NCBI GenBank assembly: GCA_944376805.1
Contig: CALWDX010000015.1
Coordinates: forward strand, 1 to 58,181
DNA length: 58,181 bases
Direction of reading: 5' to 3'
DNA from: an uncultured Clostridia bacterium
Lineage (GTDB): Bacteria > Bacillota > Clostridia > Lachnospirales > CAG-274
Shown: one piece after another, positions 36,028-45,171 of the stretch
Layout of the letters: each line of letters opens with the position of its first letter
Numbering within the stretch: the first letter of the stretch is position 1
Translations under genes and position numbers: made by a program
The notes under the pieces: model-generated
What the model was told of the DNA's origin: nothing
The model's database searches: none
The model's input: the letters and a program-made list of their open reading frames with translations, nothing else

Positions 36028-37512
36028 CTATTTCATTTTTAATTTATTTACTATAATATTTATTTCATTTTTAGCTTCACCTGTAAAATATAAAGATAAT
36101 GTATAAACCAACATACCAACAAATACTAAAATACATAATGTAATAATATTAATTGGTAAAAATGATTTTAACAATAATATAGATGCACCCATTATAAAAA
36201 TACTTAATAATATTCTATATAAAGATGGTTTATTTATATTAAATGGCATATATTCTTTTGTACCACTTTTAGCTAATAAAAAGTATATGAAAAATGCTAA
36301 AAATGTGCTTATACCTGCAAATTTATAACCAAATATTTTTATAAATACAATATTTAATATAATATTTAATATTCCACTTATCATACTTCTTTTAAATATT
36401 TCTTTAGTTCTTGCATTAAGTTCCCAAGGTTTTATTGCATATTCAGTAAGCCCTAAAAACATCATACCAAGTGCTACAAATCCCATTATACTGTGTCCTT
36501 CAAAATATTTTGCTTCAAATAATACTTTGGCCACAAAATCTGAAATACAAAATACTCCTACTACTGCTGGTAATGATATTAATAAATATGTTCTTATTGC
36601 ATTAGATATAAGTATTTTTGTAAGTTCTGTATCTCCTTCACTCCAAGTTCTTATAATTGTAGGATAACTTCCACGCATAGCTCCTGCTGCTAAAAGTGTA
36701 AAAGCTGATGCTATTATAGAATAGTTTGTTTGATATATACCAACTTTATCCTCTCCTAAAAAATATTGTATAACATATATATCTGATTTATTTAATACAG
36801 AGGTTGCTATCATATTTCCCATTAAAGGCATACCATACATTTTTAAAACATTTAATATTTCTTTATTAAAACATTCTTTTTTTATGTGTTTTTTTATATC
36901 AAGTTTTATAAAACCTATTAATGCAGTTATAAAGTCAAATATTATATAAGATATAAATATCCATTCTATTTTTGTTATAAAAAGTTTGTTTAAAATAATT
37001 ATTCCTAAAAGTTTACCTACTACGTTTATTACTGATAATACTAAATTTATTTTACTTTTTCTAAAACCTGCTAACATTCCTATAACAAGTTGAGAAGTAT
37101 TGTATGTAAAAAACATAACAATACTTACAATAATAAGACTTATAGGATAAATACTAGTTATTGATTTAAAAAATCCTAGACTAAATATTAATATTACAAA
37201 ACTAGATATTAAAAATACTAATATATTTACTTTAAACCAAGAAAAGAAAACTGTTGAAAAAAATTCATCTTGTTTATTATCTAGTTCATATTTATTTATA
37301 TATCTTAATACTGATTGTACTAACCATTGTATTAATACCATAGCAACAGTAGTTATTGCTATATTTATAGTAGAATATCTTCCTGTTTGTTCTGGTACAT
37401 ATATATATGACATAGCTGATATAGTTAAAACTCCCACTATACCCTCTATAATTTTTGCTATCATATATATAATAGTATCTTTTGCCATTGCTTGATTTTT
37501 TGTATTTGACAT
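36028..37512 (-). CDS. Wzx-type polysaccharide flippase (MATE/MOP superfamily)
   Basis: An oligosaccharide-lipid translocase of about 494 residues with 12-14 hydrophobic segments, flipping undecaprenyl-linked units for wall-polymer synthesis. The N-terminal AKDTIIYMIAKIIEGIVG and QWLVQSVLRYINKY fit the polysaccharide biosynthesis protein family. ATG 37512 (MSNTKNQAM) follows AGAGGT; an upstream ATG at 37539 would place the SD inside the coding region. The gene lies 32 bases after a small gene of unknown function. Confidence 0.88.
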   Translation of the reverse strand: MSNTKNQAMAKDTIIYMIAKIIEGIVGVLTISAMSYIYVPEQTGRYSTINIAITTVAMVLIQWLVQSVLRYINKYELDNKQDEFFSTVFFSWFKVNILVFLISSFVILIFSLGFFKSITSIYPISLIIVSIVMFFTYNTSQLVIGMLAGFRKSKINLVLSVINVVGKLLGIIILNKLFITKIEWIFISYIIFDFITALIGFIKLDIKKHIKKECFNKEILNVLKMYGMPLMGNMIATSVLNKSDIYVIQYFLGEDKVGIYQTNYSIIASAFTLLAAGAMRGSYPTIIRTWSEGDTELTKILISNAIRTYLLISLPAVVGVFCISDFVAKVLFEAKYFEGHSIMGFVALGMMFLGLTEYAIKPWELNARTKEIFKRSMISGILNIILNIVFIKIFGYKFAGISTFLAFFIYFLLAKSGTKEYMPFNINKPSLYRILLSIFIMGASILLLKSFLPINIITLCILVFVGMLVYTLSLYFTGEAKNEINIIVNKLKMK

Positions 37513-37544
37513 CTTATTACCTCTTTTACTTTTTAACATTAAAA

Positions 37545-37964
37545 CTATTTATTTAATAATTGATTTAATATTTCTTTTATATTACTTTCTCTAACATCTA
37601 TGTTACCATAAGGAATTATATTATTAGCATATAAATAAATAATACTATTTAACCAATTATTGTTTATATTGAAAATATATGCTTTACATATCAATTCAAA
37701 ATCATCTGATATATAACTTGCTATTTCACTATCTTCTGATATATTACAAGATTTTATAAAAACTTCTTTTCTTATTTCATCTATTAATTTTAAATTATCA
37801 TTAGAAATTTCTAATTTTTCCAAACTATTATACAATTCTATCCATTTACTATCAAAAATATCATTATTTCTTAAATTTAAAACATCATCTAAATTATAAT
37901 TATCAAATAATTCTTTTGTAATAATACAATTATTTTTTATTTTTTCTAATAATTTATGTAACAT
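37545..37964 (-). CDS. Small protein of unknown function upstream of the flippase
   Basis: A 139-residue acidic, Asn/Ile-rich, probably all-helical soluble protein with no motif that I recognise. AAAGGAG stands 8 bases before the ATG. A putative promoter (TTGTAA and TATATT 17 bases apart, 38022-38050) lies just beyond the DUF4914 stop, and the terminator hairpin of that gene falls near its 5' end. Coding nature is supported by the SD, codon use and its short distance to the flippase gene. Confidence 0.65.
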   Translation of the reverse strand: MLHKLLEKIKNNCIITKELFDNYNLDDVLNLRNNDIFDSKWIELYNSLEKLEISNDNLKLIDEIRKEVFIKSCNISEDSEIASYISDDFELICKAYIFNINNNWLNSIIYLYANNIIPYGNIDVRESNIKEILNQLLNK

Positions 37965-37991
37965 ATTTAAAACTCCTTTATAAAAAAATTA

Positions 37992-38015
37992 AGGCTAAAG
38001 ATAAATCTTTAGCCT
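37992..38015 (-). terminator. Terminator of the DUF4914 gene
   Basis: An 11-bp stem AGGCTAAAGAT/ATCTTTAGCCT with a very short loop, followed on the minus strand by TAATTTTTTT. Confidence 0.75.
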
Positions 38016-38057
38016 ATAAAAAATATAACATAATATTATTTATTTTACAACGTTTTA

Positions 38058-39947
38058 TTAAAGTTTTGGTATAAAATTATAATAATATTCTAAAGGTGCA
38101 TCATTTAAACAAGCCTCTATTATTTGTCTACCTAATGGATTTAATTCTTTAGTACAATATTTTTTAAGTTCTTTTTTGAAGAAATCTATAAGCATTTTAG
38201 CTCCTATGTCATAGGCTTCATTGCCTACTTCTGGCTGTCTATTAACTTCTAAAAATCCTTTAGGTATAAGCATACCATCTATTTTTATACTTTCAGGTAC
38301 ATAACCTAAAATAGCACATCTAGATTCTTTTAAAACTTCTCTTTTAAACTTACATCCTCCACGCCTAGATAAATATTCTCTAGTAGCCCATTGAGCCCCA
38401 AAACCTACTTTATAAGCACCTATATATTGATTAGGTATTAATATATATCTTGTAGATAATGTATTTAAAATTTGGTCTAAAAGTAAGTTAGCTTGGTCAA
38501 CCATTTTACCAGTAGCAAAAGGCCAATAAGAGCCTACACCTTCACTTTTCATACCTCCACCATTATCAACAATAGAAGGATTTGCAAAACCTCTAGGGGA
38601 TACTAAACGCCATAACCAAGCTAAAGCTGGTGGTAAAACATGTAACATACCTATTATACCATAGTTAGGATTTTCTTTAGTAGTTGGTGGAGTTCTAATT
38701 CCAAAACTTCTAATATCTATTTCTGTTGCCTCATTTATAACATTATCTTTAGCTTTTCTAGGTATTATAATACGAGGATTAGGACAAGGTACACCTGGTT
38801 TATCTTCTATATGTTCCCATATAAGACAAGTAGAATTAGGTACAGCATCTATATTAAAAAATACAAGTGGTTCTGGTGGGTGCATACAAATTTTTTCAGT
38901 TTCTGGTTCTGTACCATATTTATTTATATGGTCAACACGCAAAAACCAACCATACTCTGCATCTGCTACAACTAATTTTTTACTACCATTTTGTATATAA
39001 GGGTGAACCAAAGCCATATCATCTGTAATAGGATTAAGTTCACAAGTATCTGCTAAACTTACTAATGTTTCTTCTCCTGTTATAATATTTGTACCTAAAA
39101 GTAAACGTCCATCTTTTTTTCTATGAAAAGGTTCTGTCATTTCACTTTTACCACCACCAGATGCACCTTCGTGCATAATTGTTAAAGTAAGCTCATAAGG
39201 TGTAGTAATTTTAACTGTAGATGCATGAAGTGTATTCCAACCTTCTTTTTCTCCAAGATTTAAAAGAATACTATAAACACCTTTTTTAGCACTTGGTCCT
39301 GGGTACAAGTTATAAGAAAATACTTCGTGAACATTTTCTAATCTATTATGAACAACTATTTGTTTACCTTCATATAATGTATGTCTAAAAGGTGGTGCTA
39401 CATATATTATAGCTTTAGGGTTAAAACCTTCTTTTACTTTGTCTGCTGGTATAAATCCTTGTAAATCGGCAAGACCAGCTCCAAAAAAAGCTGCATTTAT
39501 AGGCATAATAGCTAAAGCTTCATAACCTATTTTAAGTTCATCATTACCAGCAAAAAAAGGCAACACTAGAAGTTCTTGTTGATTTTTTAACCATTCAAAA
39601 GTTGCTTCTCTATCTTCATCAAAAGGTTTGTTAAATCTATCTTTATAAAGAGGTTTATCTGTTGGCATATCATCTGCTATAACCATACTGTTAGGGTCGC
39701 GTCTTCTAAGGCTAATATCTTCAAAATTTACTGCTATACCATTTTTACATCTTACAACAGTAGCCTCTTTAACTTCTTTACCATCTATATTGTATATAAC
39801 ATCAAATTTATTATTGTCTTTACCACCAAGTGCAATATTTAAAAGCTCATTTTTGCTATTTGGTACTATTATTTTTGCATTTGTATTTTTTAATATATTG
39901 TCAACCATTTTAGGTAAAACCATTTTATCTAAAGCTATACTATGCAT
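38058..39947 (-). CDS. DUF4914 family protein, PEP carboxykinase-like P-loop fold
   Basis: A large (629-residue) cytosolic protein of the DUF4914 family, whose function is not established. EGASGGGKSEM near residue 257 is a Walker A loop. ITDDMALVHP (about 308-317) resembles the kinase-2 Asp pair of PEP carboxykinases, and RRRDPNSMVIADD occurs near residue 80. No full PEPCK active-site set is obvious, so I do not call it PEPCK. The start is ATG 39947 with AGGAG 7 bases upstream; the frame opens earlier, but those codons lie near its promoter. Monocistronic, with its own promoter and terminator. Confidence 0.8.
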   Translation of the reverse strand: MHSIALDKMVLPKMVDNILKNTNAKIIVPNSKNELLNIALGGKDNNKFDVIYNIDGKEVKEATVVRCKNGIAVNFEDISLRRRDPNSMVIADDMPTDKPLYKDRFNKPFDEDREATFEWLKNQQELLVLPFFAGNDELKIGYEALAIMPINAAFFGAGLADLQGFIPADKVKEGFNPKAIIYVAPPFRHTLYEGKQIVVHNRLENVHEVFSYNLYPGPSAKKGVYSILLNLGEKEGWNTLHASTVKITTPYELTLTIMHEGASGGGKSEMTEPFHRKKDGRLLLGTNIITGEETLVSLADTCELNPITDDMALVHPYIQNGSKKLVVADAEYGWFLRVDHINKYGTEPETEKICMHPPEPLVFFNIDAVPNSTCLIWEHIEDKPGVPCPNPRIIIPRKAKDNVINEATEIDIRSFGIRTPPTTKENPNYGIIGMLHVLPPALAWLWRLVSPRGFANPSIVDNGGGMKSEGVGSYWPFATGKMVDQANLLLDQILNTLSTRYILIPNQYIGAYKVGFGAQWATREYLSRRGGCKFKREVLKESRCAILGYVPESIKIDGMLIPKGFLEVNRQPEVGNEAYDIGAKMLIDFFKKELKKYCTKELNPLGRQIIEACLNDAPLEYYYNFIPKL

Positions 39948-39981
39948 ATAATCACTCCTAAACAATTTATAAATTAATATT

Positions 39982-40010
39982 ATTTTAACAAATAAATTTA
40001 TTTTTTGCAA
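39982..40010 (-). promoter_or_regulatory. Promoter of the DUF4914 gene
   Basis: TTGCAA (40005-40010) and TAAAAT (39982-39987) are 17 bases apart on the minus strand. It lies downstream of the 40078-40106 hairpin, so the gene need not depend on transcription through the putative small RNA. Confidence 0.5.
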
Positions 40011-40077
40011 GTTTTATTTTTATATAATTCTTTTTTCGTAATTTTCTGACAATTTATTGTAAAAATTTATATATGAA

Positions 40078-40205
40078 AAAAGAACAGCTAACGGAGCTGT
40101 TCTTTTCTTTATAAAGAGAAGGTATTTTTTATGGGGTTTACAGAAGAACTGATTGGGGGATGTTCTTAACTGTAAATGTGAAAATATTTAAGGGTTTTCA
40201 CATTT
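40078..40205 (-). ncRNA. Candidate small RNA with C-rich loops (novel)
   Basis: In the 337-base gap between DUF4914 and the BofC-like gene a complete unit can be read on the minus strand. An extended -10 (TGG before TATAAT, 40209-40214) leads to an 11-bp hairpin (40195-40205 with 40174-40184). A second hairpin (40140-40149 with 40162-40173) has a 12-base loop containing CCCCC, and a CCCC single-stranded stretch follows. A 12-bp intrinsic terminator (40078-40089 with 40095-40106) ends in six Ts. The segment is clearly richer in G and C than its surroundings. No known riboswitch or 6S pattern was recognised. A 12-codon ORF on the plus strand is the rival reading. Confidence 0.45.
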
Positions 40206-40208
40206 ATT

Positions 40209-40238
40209 ATTATACCACATTTAAAATAAAAATGTTAC
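40209..40238 (-). promoter_or_regulatory. Promoter of the candidate small RNA
   Basis: GTAACA (40233-40238) and TATAAT (40209-40214) are 18 bases apart, with TGG before the -10. Transcription would start at about 40203. Confidence 0.45.
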
Positions 40239-40284
40239 CAAACTTTAGTAAATTTTTCAATTTTTTTTATATATTTTTACTATA

Positions 40285-40872
40285 TTAGCTTCCATAAGAT
40301 TCTAAAAATCTCATTAATTCATCTTTACCTGTTATTTTTATACCTTTTTTTATTTTTTCTTGTTCTTCAATTGGTAAACTTTCTAAAGGTATATTTGTTA
40401 TTTCTTTTAAATTTGTTCCATTTATTTCCTTTTCATAAAATATTCCTATATATCCATCATAATCTTTTATTATATAATGCTGTGTACTTTCTCCTTGAAT
40501 AGTTTTTTGTAAAACTACTTCTTTAGTTGAAAAAGATTTTATTTGCCAATCTTTAAAATTTGTTTCTAAATCATTTCTTGTTAAATCTATTAAAAAATAT
40601 GGTGGAACATCTTCTACTCTTTCTGTAATACTATCTTCTTTATAAAAATATTCATAAATCATTTTTGTAGAGGGTGTTATTTTAGCAACTGTTATATTGT
40701 CAACTGGCTTTTCTTCTTTTTCAAAAAATTCTGTATTAGTTTCTGCTTTTTCTTCTACTATTTGAATATTATTTTCTTCATTATCATACATATTATAACC
40801 TATATTTATACTAATAATAGATACAAATATAATTACTATAAAAAATAAAACAAAATATATTTTCTTTAGCAT
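40285..40872 (-). CDS. BofC C-terminal-domain protein, probably sporulation-related
   Basis: A 195-residue protein with one N-terminal membrane segment (about 5-27), an acidic linker, and a C-terminal domain (about 115-195) with YIIKDYDGYIGIFY, LPIEEQEKIKKGI and the terminal LESYGS, the pattern of the BofC C-terminal domain. In Bacillus, BofC in the intermembrane space of the forespore restrains SpoIVB. Many clostridial proteins share only this domain, and their role is less clear. GGAGG precedes the ATG. Confidence 0.75.
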   Translation of the reverse strand: MLKKIYFVLFFIVIIFVSIISINIGYNMYDNEENNIQIVEEKAETNTEFFEKEEKPVDNITVAKITPSTKMIYEYFYKEDSITERVEDVPPYFLIDLTRNDLETNFKDWQIKSFSTKEVVLQKTIQGESTQHYIIKDYDGYIGIFYEKEINGTNLKEITNIPLESLPIEEQEKIKKGIKITGKDELMRFLESYGS

Positions 40873-40941
40873 TTTTTATCCTCCACATAGAAATTATATA
40901 TTTATATTTTCCAAATAAAAGATAAAAAATACATCTTTGAA

Positions 40942-43533
40942 TTATTTATTTTTATTAGTTAAAAATTTTTCCAATTCTACAATAACTATAGGCATAATAC
41001 ATAGTATTAAAACAACTAACCATTGTGTAGTACTAAGTGCTACTACTTTAAAAATACTAGCTAATGTTGGTATCATTATAACTGAAACTTGTAAAAATGT
41101 ACCTATAATTAATGAACCTATTAAATATATATTATTAAATAAGTTTATTGAAAAAAGAGAATTTTCTGTTTTCATATTAAAGGCATGTATTAATTGTGAT
41201 ATACTAAGGGTTGCAAAAGCCATAGTAGAACCTATTATTTTTTGTTTAAAAATTACTGACCCTATTGCATATGCAAGTAATGCTAAACAACCTATCATCA
41301 TACCTTCTAATGCTATTCTAATCCATCTATCCCTTGTAAATATACCTGTTTTAGATTTTTTTATTTTACCATTCATTAAAGATTTATCTGGTGGGTCTAT
41401 ACCTAATGCTATTGCTGGTAAACTATCTGTTACAAGGTTTATCCATAATAGCTGTATAGCTACAAGTGGACTTTTAAACCCTAATAATAATGCTACTAAT
41501 ATAGTTACTATTTCTCCTATATTACTAGATAATAAAAAGTGTACTGACTTTTTTATATTTTCATATATTGACCTACCTTCTTTTACAGCTTCTACTATTG
41601 TAGAAAAATTGTCATCTGCTAATATAATATCTGCAGCACCTTTTGCAACATCTGTACCTGTTATTCCCATTGCACAACCTATATCAGCAGTTTTTAAAGC
41701 TGGTGCATCATTTACACCATCACCTGTCATTGCAACAATATTACCTCTTTTTTTAAAGGCTTTTACTATACGTACTTTATGTTCTGGACTAACTCTTGCA
41801 AAAATATCATAGTTATATATATTTTCACAAAGTTCTTTTTCATTTATATTGTCTAACTCTGCTCCTGTTATAGCTAGTCCATTTTCTCTTAAAATACCTA
41901 TTTTTTTACCTATTGCTTTTGCTGTTTCTATATGGTCACCTGTTATCATAACTGGTTTTATACCTGCTTTTTTACATTTAATAACAGCATCATAAGTTTC
42001 TTCTCTTGGTGGGTCTATCATACCTACCATACCTAAAAATATAAGATTTTTTTCTACATTACTACTTTTTACATCTATATATGTATCACTATCTTTATAG
42101 CATATAGCTAAAACTCTTAAAGCCTCTTTAGCCATTGACATATTTTCTCTTAATATTTCTTTTTTCTTTGTTTCTGTTAATTTTTCTACTTTTCCATTTT
42201 CATAATAATAACTACATTTTTGTAAAAGTACATCTATTGCCCCTTTGGTTATTACTTTATAACCTGTTTTATTTCTATGTATAGTAGTCATCATTTTTCT
42301 TTTAGAATCAAAAGGTATTTCATTTACTCTTGGTAAAATTTCTTCTTCTTTATTTTTATAAACTCCATTTTGTATAGCTAATTCCATAAGTGCTATTTCT
42401 GTTGGCTCTCCTATTAACTTATTTTCAAGTCCTATTTCTACATTATTACAAAGACTAGCTATACTATATAACATTTGTTTATCTTTTGTATATGTTTTTA
42501 TAACTTTCATTTTATTTTGTGTTAAAGTTCCTGTCTTATCTGAACATATAACAGTAGCAGAACCTAAAGCCTCTACTGCTGGTAATTTTCTTATTATAGC
42601 ATTTCTTTTAACCATCTTTTCAACGCCTATTGCAAGCATAATAGTTACTATTGCTGGTAAACCTTCTGGTATTGCTGCTACTGCAAGACTAACAGAAGTC
42701 ATAAACATTTCAAAAGGTGGTATTTTTCTAAATAAACCTATAAAAAATATACCAAAACAAATAAGTAATGCTCCTATACCTAATATTTTACCCGTTTCTT
42801 CTAATTTTTTTTGTAAATTTGTTTGTTCTTCTTCGTGACTTATAAGCATATGTGCTATTTTACCCATTTCTGTTTGCATACCAGTTGCTGTAACTATTGC
42901 TTTTGCCTTACCATTAATAGCTAATGTACCACTATAAACCATATTTTTTCTATCACCAATAGAACTATTTTCTATATTTATTATATCTGTTGTTTTTTCT
43001 ATTGCTGTACTTTCTCCTGTTAAAGATGCTTCTTCTACTTTTAAATTTGTACATTCTATAAGTCTTGCATCTGCTGATATATAATCACCATTATTTATAA
43101 CAATTATATCACCTACTACAAGGTTTTCACTATCAATTTTTTGTAAAATATTATCCCTTATAACATTAGCTTTAGGTGAAGACATTTTCTTTAATGCTTC
43201 TAATGCCTTTTCTGCTTTATTTTCTTGCATAAATCCTAAAATAGCATTTAAAAAAACTATTAAAACTATTATAATAGCATCTAAAAAATCTTTTTCACCT
43301 TGTAAAAAACTTGTTATAAATGATATAGCACCTGCTATTAATAATATTATTACCATAAAATCATTAAACTGTGCTAAAAATTTAGATATATTACTTTTTT
43401 TATTATTATCTTTTATTGAATTTTCTCCATTTTGTTTAAGCCTATTTAAAGCCTCCTTACTACTTAATCCTGTTTGTATATTCGTTTTTAATATTTTTTC
43501 TGTTTCTTTAATGTTTTTTGAATAATAGTTCAT
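40942..43533 (-). CDS. P-type Ca2+-transporting ATPase
   Basis: Exports Ca2+ from the cytosol using ATP. The 863-residue product has the IIA-type order: N-terminal cation ATPase domain, actuator with EEASLTGESTAIEK, M4 VAAIPEGLPAIVTIM (Ca site II), phosphorylation motif CSDKTGTLTQNKM, nucleotide-binding domain, hinge MTGDGVNDAPALK, M5 SSNIGEIVTI, M6 LLWINLVTDSLPAIALG, and a four-helix C-terminal domain. The site-II residues match SERCA-type pumps, which supports calcium over other cations. AGAGGT precedes the ATG. It is divergent from ytaF. Confidence 0.94.
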   Translation of the reverse strand: MNYYSKNIKETEKILKTNIQTGLSSKEALNRLKQNGENSIKDNNKKSNISKFLAQFNDFMVIILLIAGAISFITSFLQGEKDFLDAIIIVLIVFLNAILGFMQENKAEKALEALKKMSSPKANVIRDNILQKIDSENLVVGDIIVINNGDYISADARLIECTNLKVEEASLTGESTAIEKTTDIINIENSSIGDRKNMVYSGTLAINGKAKAIVTATGMQTEMGKIAHMLISHEEEQTNLQKKLEETGKILGIGALLICFGIFFIGLFRKIPPFEMFMTSVSLAVAAIPEGLPAIVTIMLAIGVEKMVKRNAIIRKLPAVEALGSATVICSDKTGTLTQNKMKVIKTYTKDKQMLYSIASLCNNVEIGLENKLIGEPTEIALMELAIQNGVYKNKEEEILPRVNEIPFDSKRKMMTTIHRNKTGYKVITKGAIDVLLQKCSYYYENGKVEKLTETKKKEILRENMSMAKEALRVLAICYKDSDTYIDVKSSNVEKNLIFLGMVGMIDPPREETYDAVIKCKKAGIKPVMITGDHIETAKAIGKKIGILRENGLAITGAELDNINEKELCENIYNYDIFARVSPEHKVRIVKAFKKRGNIVAMTGDGVNDAPALKTADIGCAMGITGTDVAKGAADIILADDNFSTIVEAVKEGRSIYENIKKSVHFLLSSNIGEIVTILVALLLGFKSPLVAIQLLWINLVTDSLPAIALGIDPPDKSLMNGKIKKSKTGIFTRDRWIRIALEGMMIGCLALLAYAIGSVIFKQKIIGSTMAFATLSISQLIHAFNMKTENSLFSINLFNNIYLIGSLIIGTFLQVSVIMIPTLASIFKVVALSTTQWLVVLILCIMPIVIVELEKFLTNKNK

Positions 43534-43621
43534 TTGTTCACCTCTTAAAAATTTATTTATATATTATATTAGCTTGTCCTATTTTATATGCTAATATTTT
43601 TATAATATGTATAAAAATATA

Positions 43622-43650
43622 TTAACCTTTTTATATATAAAACATATAAT
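43622..43650 (+). promoter_or_regulatory. Promoter of ytaF
   Basis: TTAACC (43622-43627) and TATAAT (43645-43650) are 17 bases apart. Just upstream an 11-bp inverted repeat (43594-43604 and 43610-43620) lies between the divergent Ca2+ ATPase and ytaF genes and could be an operator. Confidence 0.45.
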
Positions 43651-43682
43651 AAAATAAGAATTTATATATAGGAGGTAAAAAA

Positions 43683-44333
43683 ATGATTATTTTAGCATTA
43701 GCTTTAAGTATAGATGCTTTTGGTATAGGTATATCTTATGGTGTTAGAAAAATAGATTTTAAAGTTTTATCTTTAGCTATTATTTCTTTTATAGCTTTTT
43801 TATTTTCAAGTGTTTCTATATGGTTTGGAAATATAATAGCTTCTTTCTTTTCTGAAAAAATAACTTCTTTTATAAGTATTTTAATACTTGTAATATTGGG
43901 ATTATTTATTATAAAAAAAGGTCTTGAAAAAAATGAAAATATAGAACCTATTTCTATACCTACTATAAATAATGAACATAAAAACTTATATTCTTTTTTT
44001 ATAAAATCTTTAGGTATAACTATAAATGTTATTAAAACACCATCTATTTGTGATATAAACCATTCACTAAAAATAGACCCTAAAGAAGCTCTTTATTTAG
44101 GTATAGCATTATCATTAGATTGTATAGGTACAAGTATTGCTGTATCTTCCTTTGAAAAAAACACATTTTTATTTCCTGTATTTATTGTTATATTTCAATT
44201 AACTTTTTTACTATTAGGTACATTTTTAGGGAAAAAAACAATAATTAAAGTTTTAGATGAAAGTAAAATTTCTATAATATCTGGACTTATATTAATAGTT
44301 ATAGGATTTTTAAGACTTGTTTTTTATAATTAA
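43683..44333 (+). CDS. ytaF: Sporulation membrane protein YtaF (MntP-like fold)
   Basis: A 216-residue protein of six hydrophobic segments. ALALSIDAFGIGISYGVR (5-22) and the second-half LYLGIALSLDCIGTSIAVS form the internal repeat of the MntP/YtaF group. YtaF members are sporulation-associated; a transport role for divalent cations has been proposed from homology to MntP. AGGAGGT precedes the ATG. The nearby Ca2+ pump may be coincidental. Confidence 0.85.
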   Translation: MIILALALSIDAFGIGISYGVRKIDFKVLSLAIISFIAFLFSSVSIWFGNIIASFFSEKITSFISILILVILGLFIIKKGLEKNENIEPISIPTINNEHKNLYSFFIKSLGITINVIKTPSICDINHSLKIDPKEALYLGIALSLDCIGTSIAVSSFEKNTFLFPVFIVIFQLTFLLLGTFLGKKTIIKVLDESKISIISGLILIVIGFLRLVFYN

Positions 44334-44399
44334 ATATTGCATAGCTTATCAATTAATGTTAAAATTTTTAATATAATATAATTTTACTTGAGGTGAGCT

Positions 44400-45128
44400 A
44401 TGAAAGGTTATATATATGGTTTTTTAGGTAATAGTTATCTTGTAAAAGGTGATAGGGAGCGTGCTATTATATGTTTTGAAAAATCTATTGAACGTAATAC
44501 AAAAAATATATTAGCTATTTATAATTATGGTCTTGTACTATTACAAGATGGCGATTTTAATAGAGCTTTAGATTTATTTTTTAAATCTAAGCAACTTAAT
44601 GACAAAAAAGCTAGTAAAAAAAGTCTTACTCCTACTGCTCTTAATAGAACAGTTCTTTTACAAAAAAATATACCACTTGCTATTGCTAGTACATATTGGC
44701 GATTAAATGATATGGATAAAGCTATAGCTACATTAGAGGATTTAAGAAAAAAATATGACTATGTTAGCCCTAATACTCTTACAACATTAGGATACTTTTA
44801 TTTATTAGTAAAAGATTATGAAAAAGCTAAAGAAATTTCTCAATTAGCTATTGATGATGATGAAAATTTTGCATCTGCTTGGGATAATTTAGGACAAATA
44901 TATTTAGAACAAAATGATTTAAAAACTGCTAAAGAAAAGTTTTTAAAATCTATTGAGCTAAATCCTAAATCTGTTGACAGTCTATATCATTTAGGAAATA
45001 TTGAAGAACAACAAAATAACAAAACTAAAGCTTTAGAATACTTTAAGCGTGCTTTAGATTGTAATATAACTTCTTTAAATACCGTTTCTAGAGAAACAAT
45101 TGAACAAAAGGTTAAAAATCTTAGTTAA
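44400..45128 (+). CDS. TPR-repeat protein
   Basis: A 242-residue soluble scaffold with five to six tetratricopeptide units: GNSYLVKGDRERAIICFEKS (10-29), YNYGLVLLQDGDFNRALDLF, ASTYWRLNDMDKAIATLEDL, GYFYLLVKDYEKAKEISQLA, WDNLGQIYLEQNDLKTAKEK, YHLGNIEEQQNNKTKALEYF. There is no signal peptide or enzymatic domain. GAGGTGAG precedes the ATG. TPR proteins mediate protein-protein contacts; the partner is unknown. Confidence 0.88.
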   Translation: MKGYIYGFLGNSYLVKGDRERAIICFEKSIERNTKNILAIYNYGLVLLQDGDFNRALDLFFKSKQLNDKKASKKSLTPTALNRTVLLQKNIPLAIASTYWRLNDMDKAIATLEDLRKKYDYVSPNTLTTLGYFYLLVKDYEKAKEISQLAIDDDENFASAWDNLGQIYLEQNDLKTAKEKFLKSIELNPKSVDSLYHLGNIEEQQNNKTKALEYFKRALDCNITSLNTVSRETIEQKVKNLS

Positions 45129-45171
45129 AAAATAAAGTGAGAATGTATAATACATTCTCACTTTATTTTTT
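45127..45171. terminator. Bidirectional terminator between the TPR gene and the class A PBP gene
   Basis: A perfect 21-bp stem (45127-45147 and 45151-45171) with a 3-base loop. It overlaps the stop codons of both convergent genes. Confidence 0.88.

Noticed and set aside
37992..38050. Leader attenuator for the 139-residue gene upstream of the flippase
   Set aside because: The hairpin fits better as the terminator of the preceding DUF4914 gene. The promoter-like TTGTAA/TATATT may be chance in AT-rich DNA, so no attenuation claim is made.
38058..39947. Calling the DUF4914 protein a PEP carboxykinase
   Set aside because: It has PEPCK-like P-loop and DD motifs, but the remaining PEPCK signatures are not evident; length and domain pattern fit DUF4914.
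40131..40169. A 12-codon plus-strand ORF (MGFTEELIGGCS) with GAGAAGG upstream, inside the candidate sRNA region
   Set aside because: The -10 on the minus strand is much better, and the hairpins and terminator fit a minus-strand RNA. The ORF spans the arms and loop of hairpin 2, so its codons are dictated by the stem. Kept only as the rival reading.
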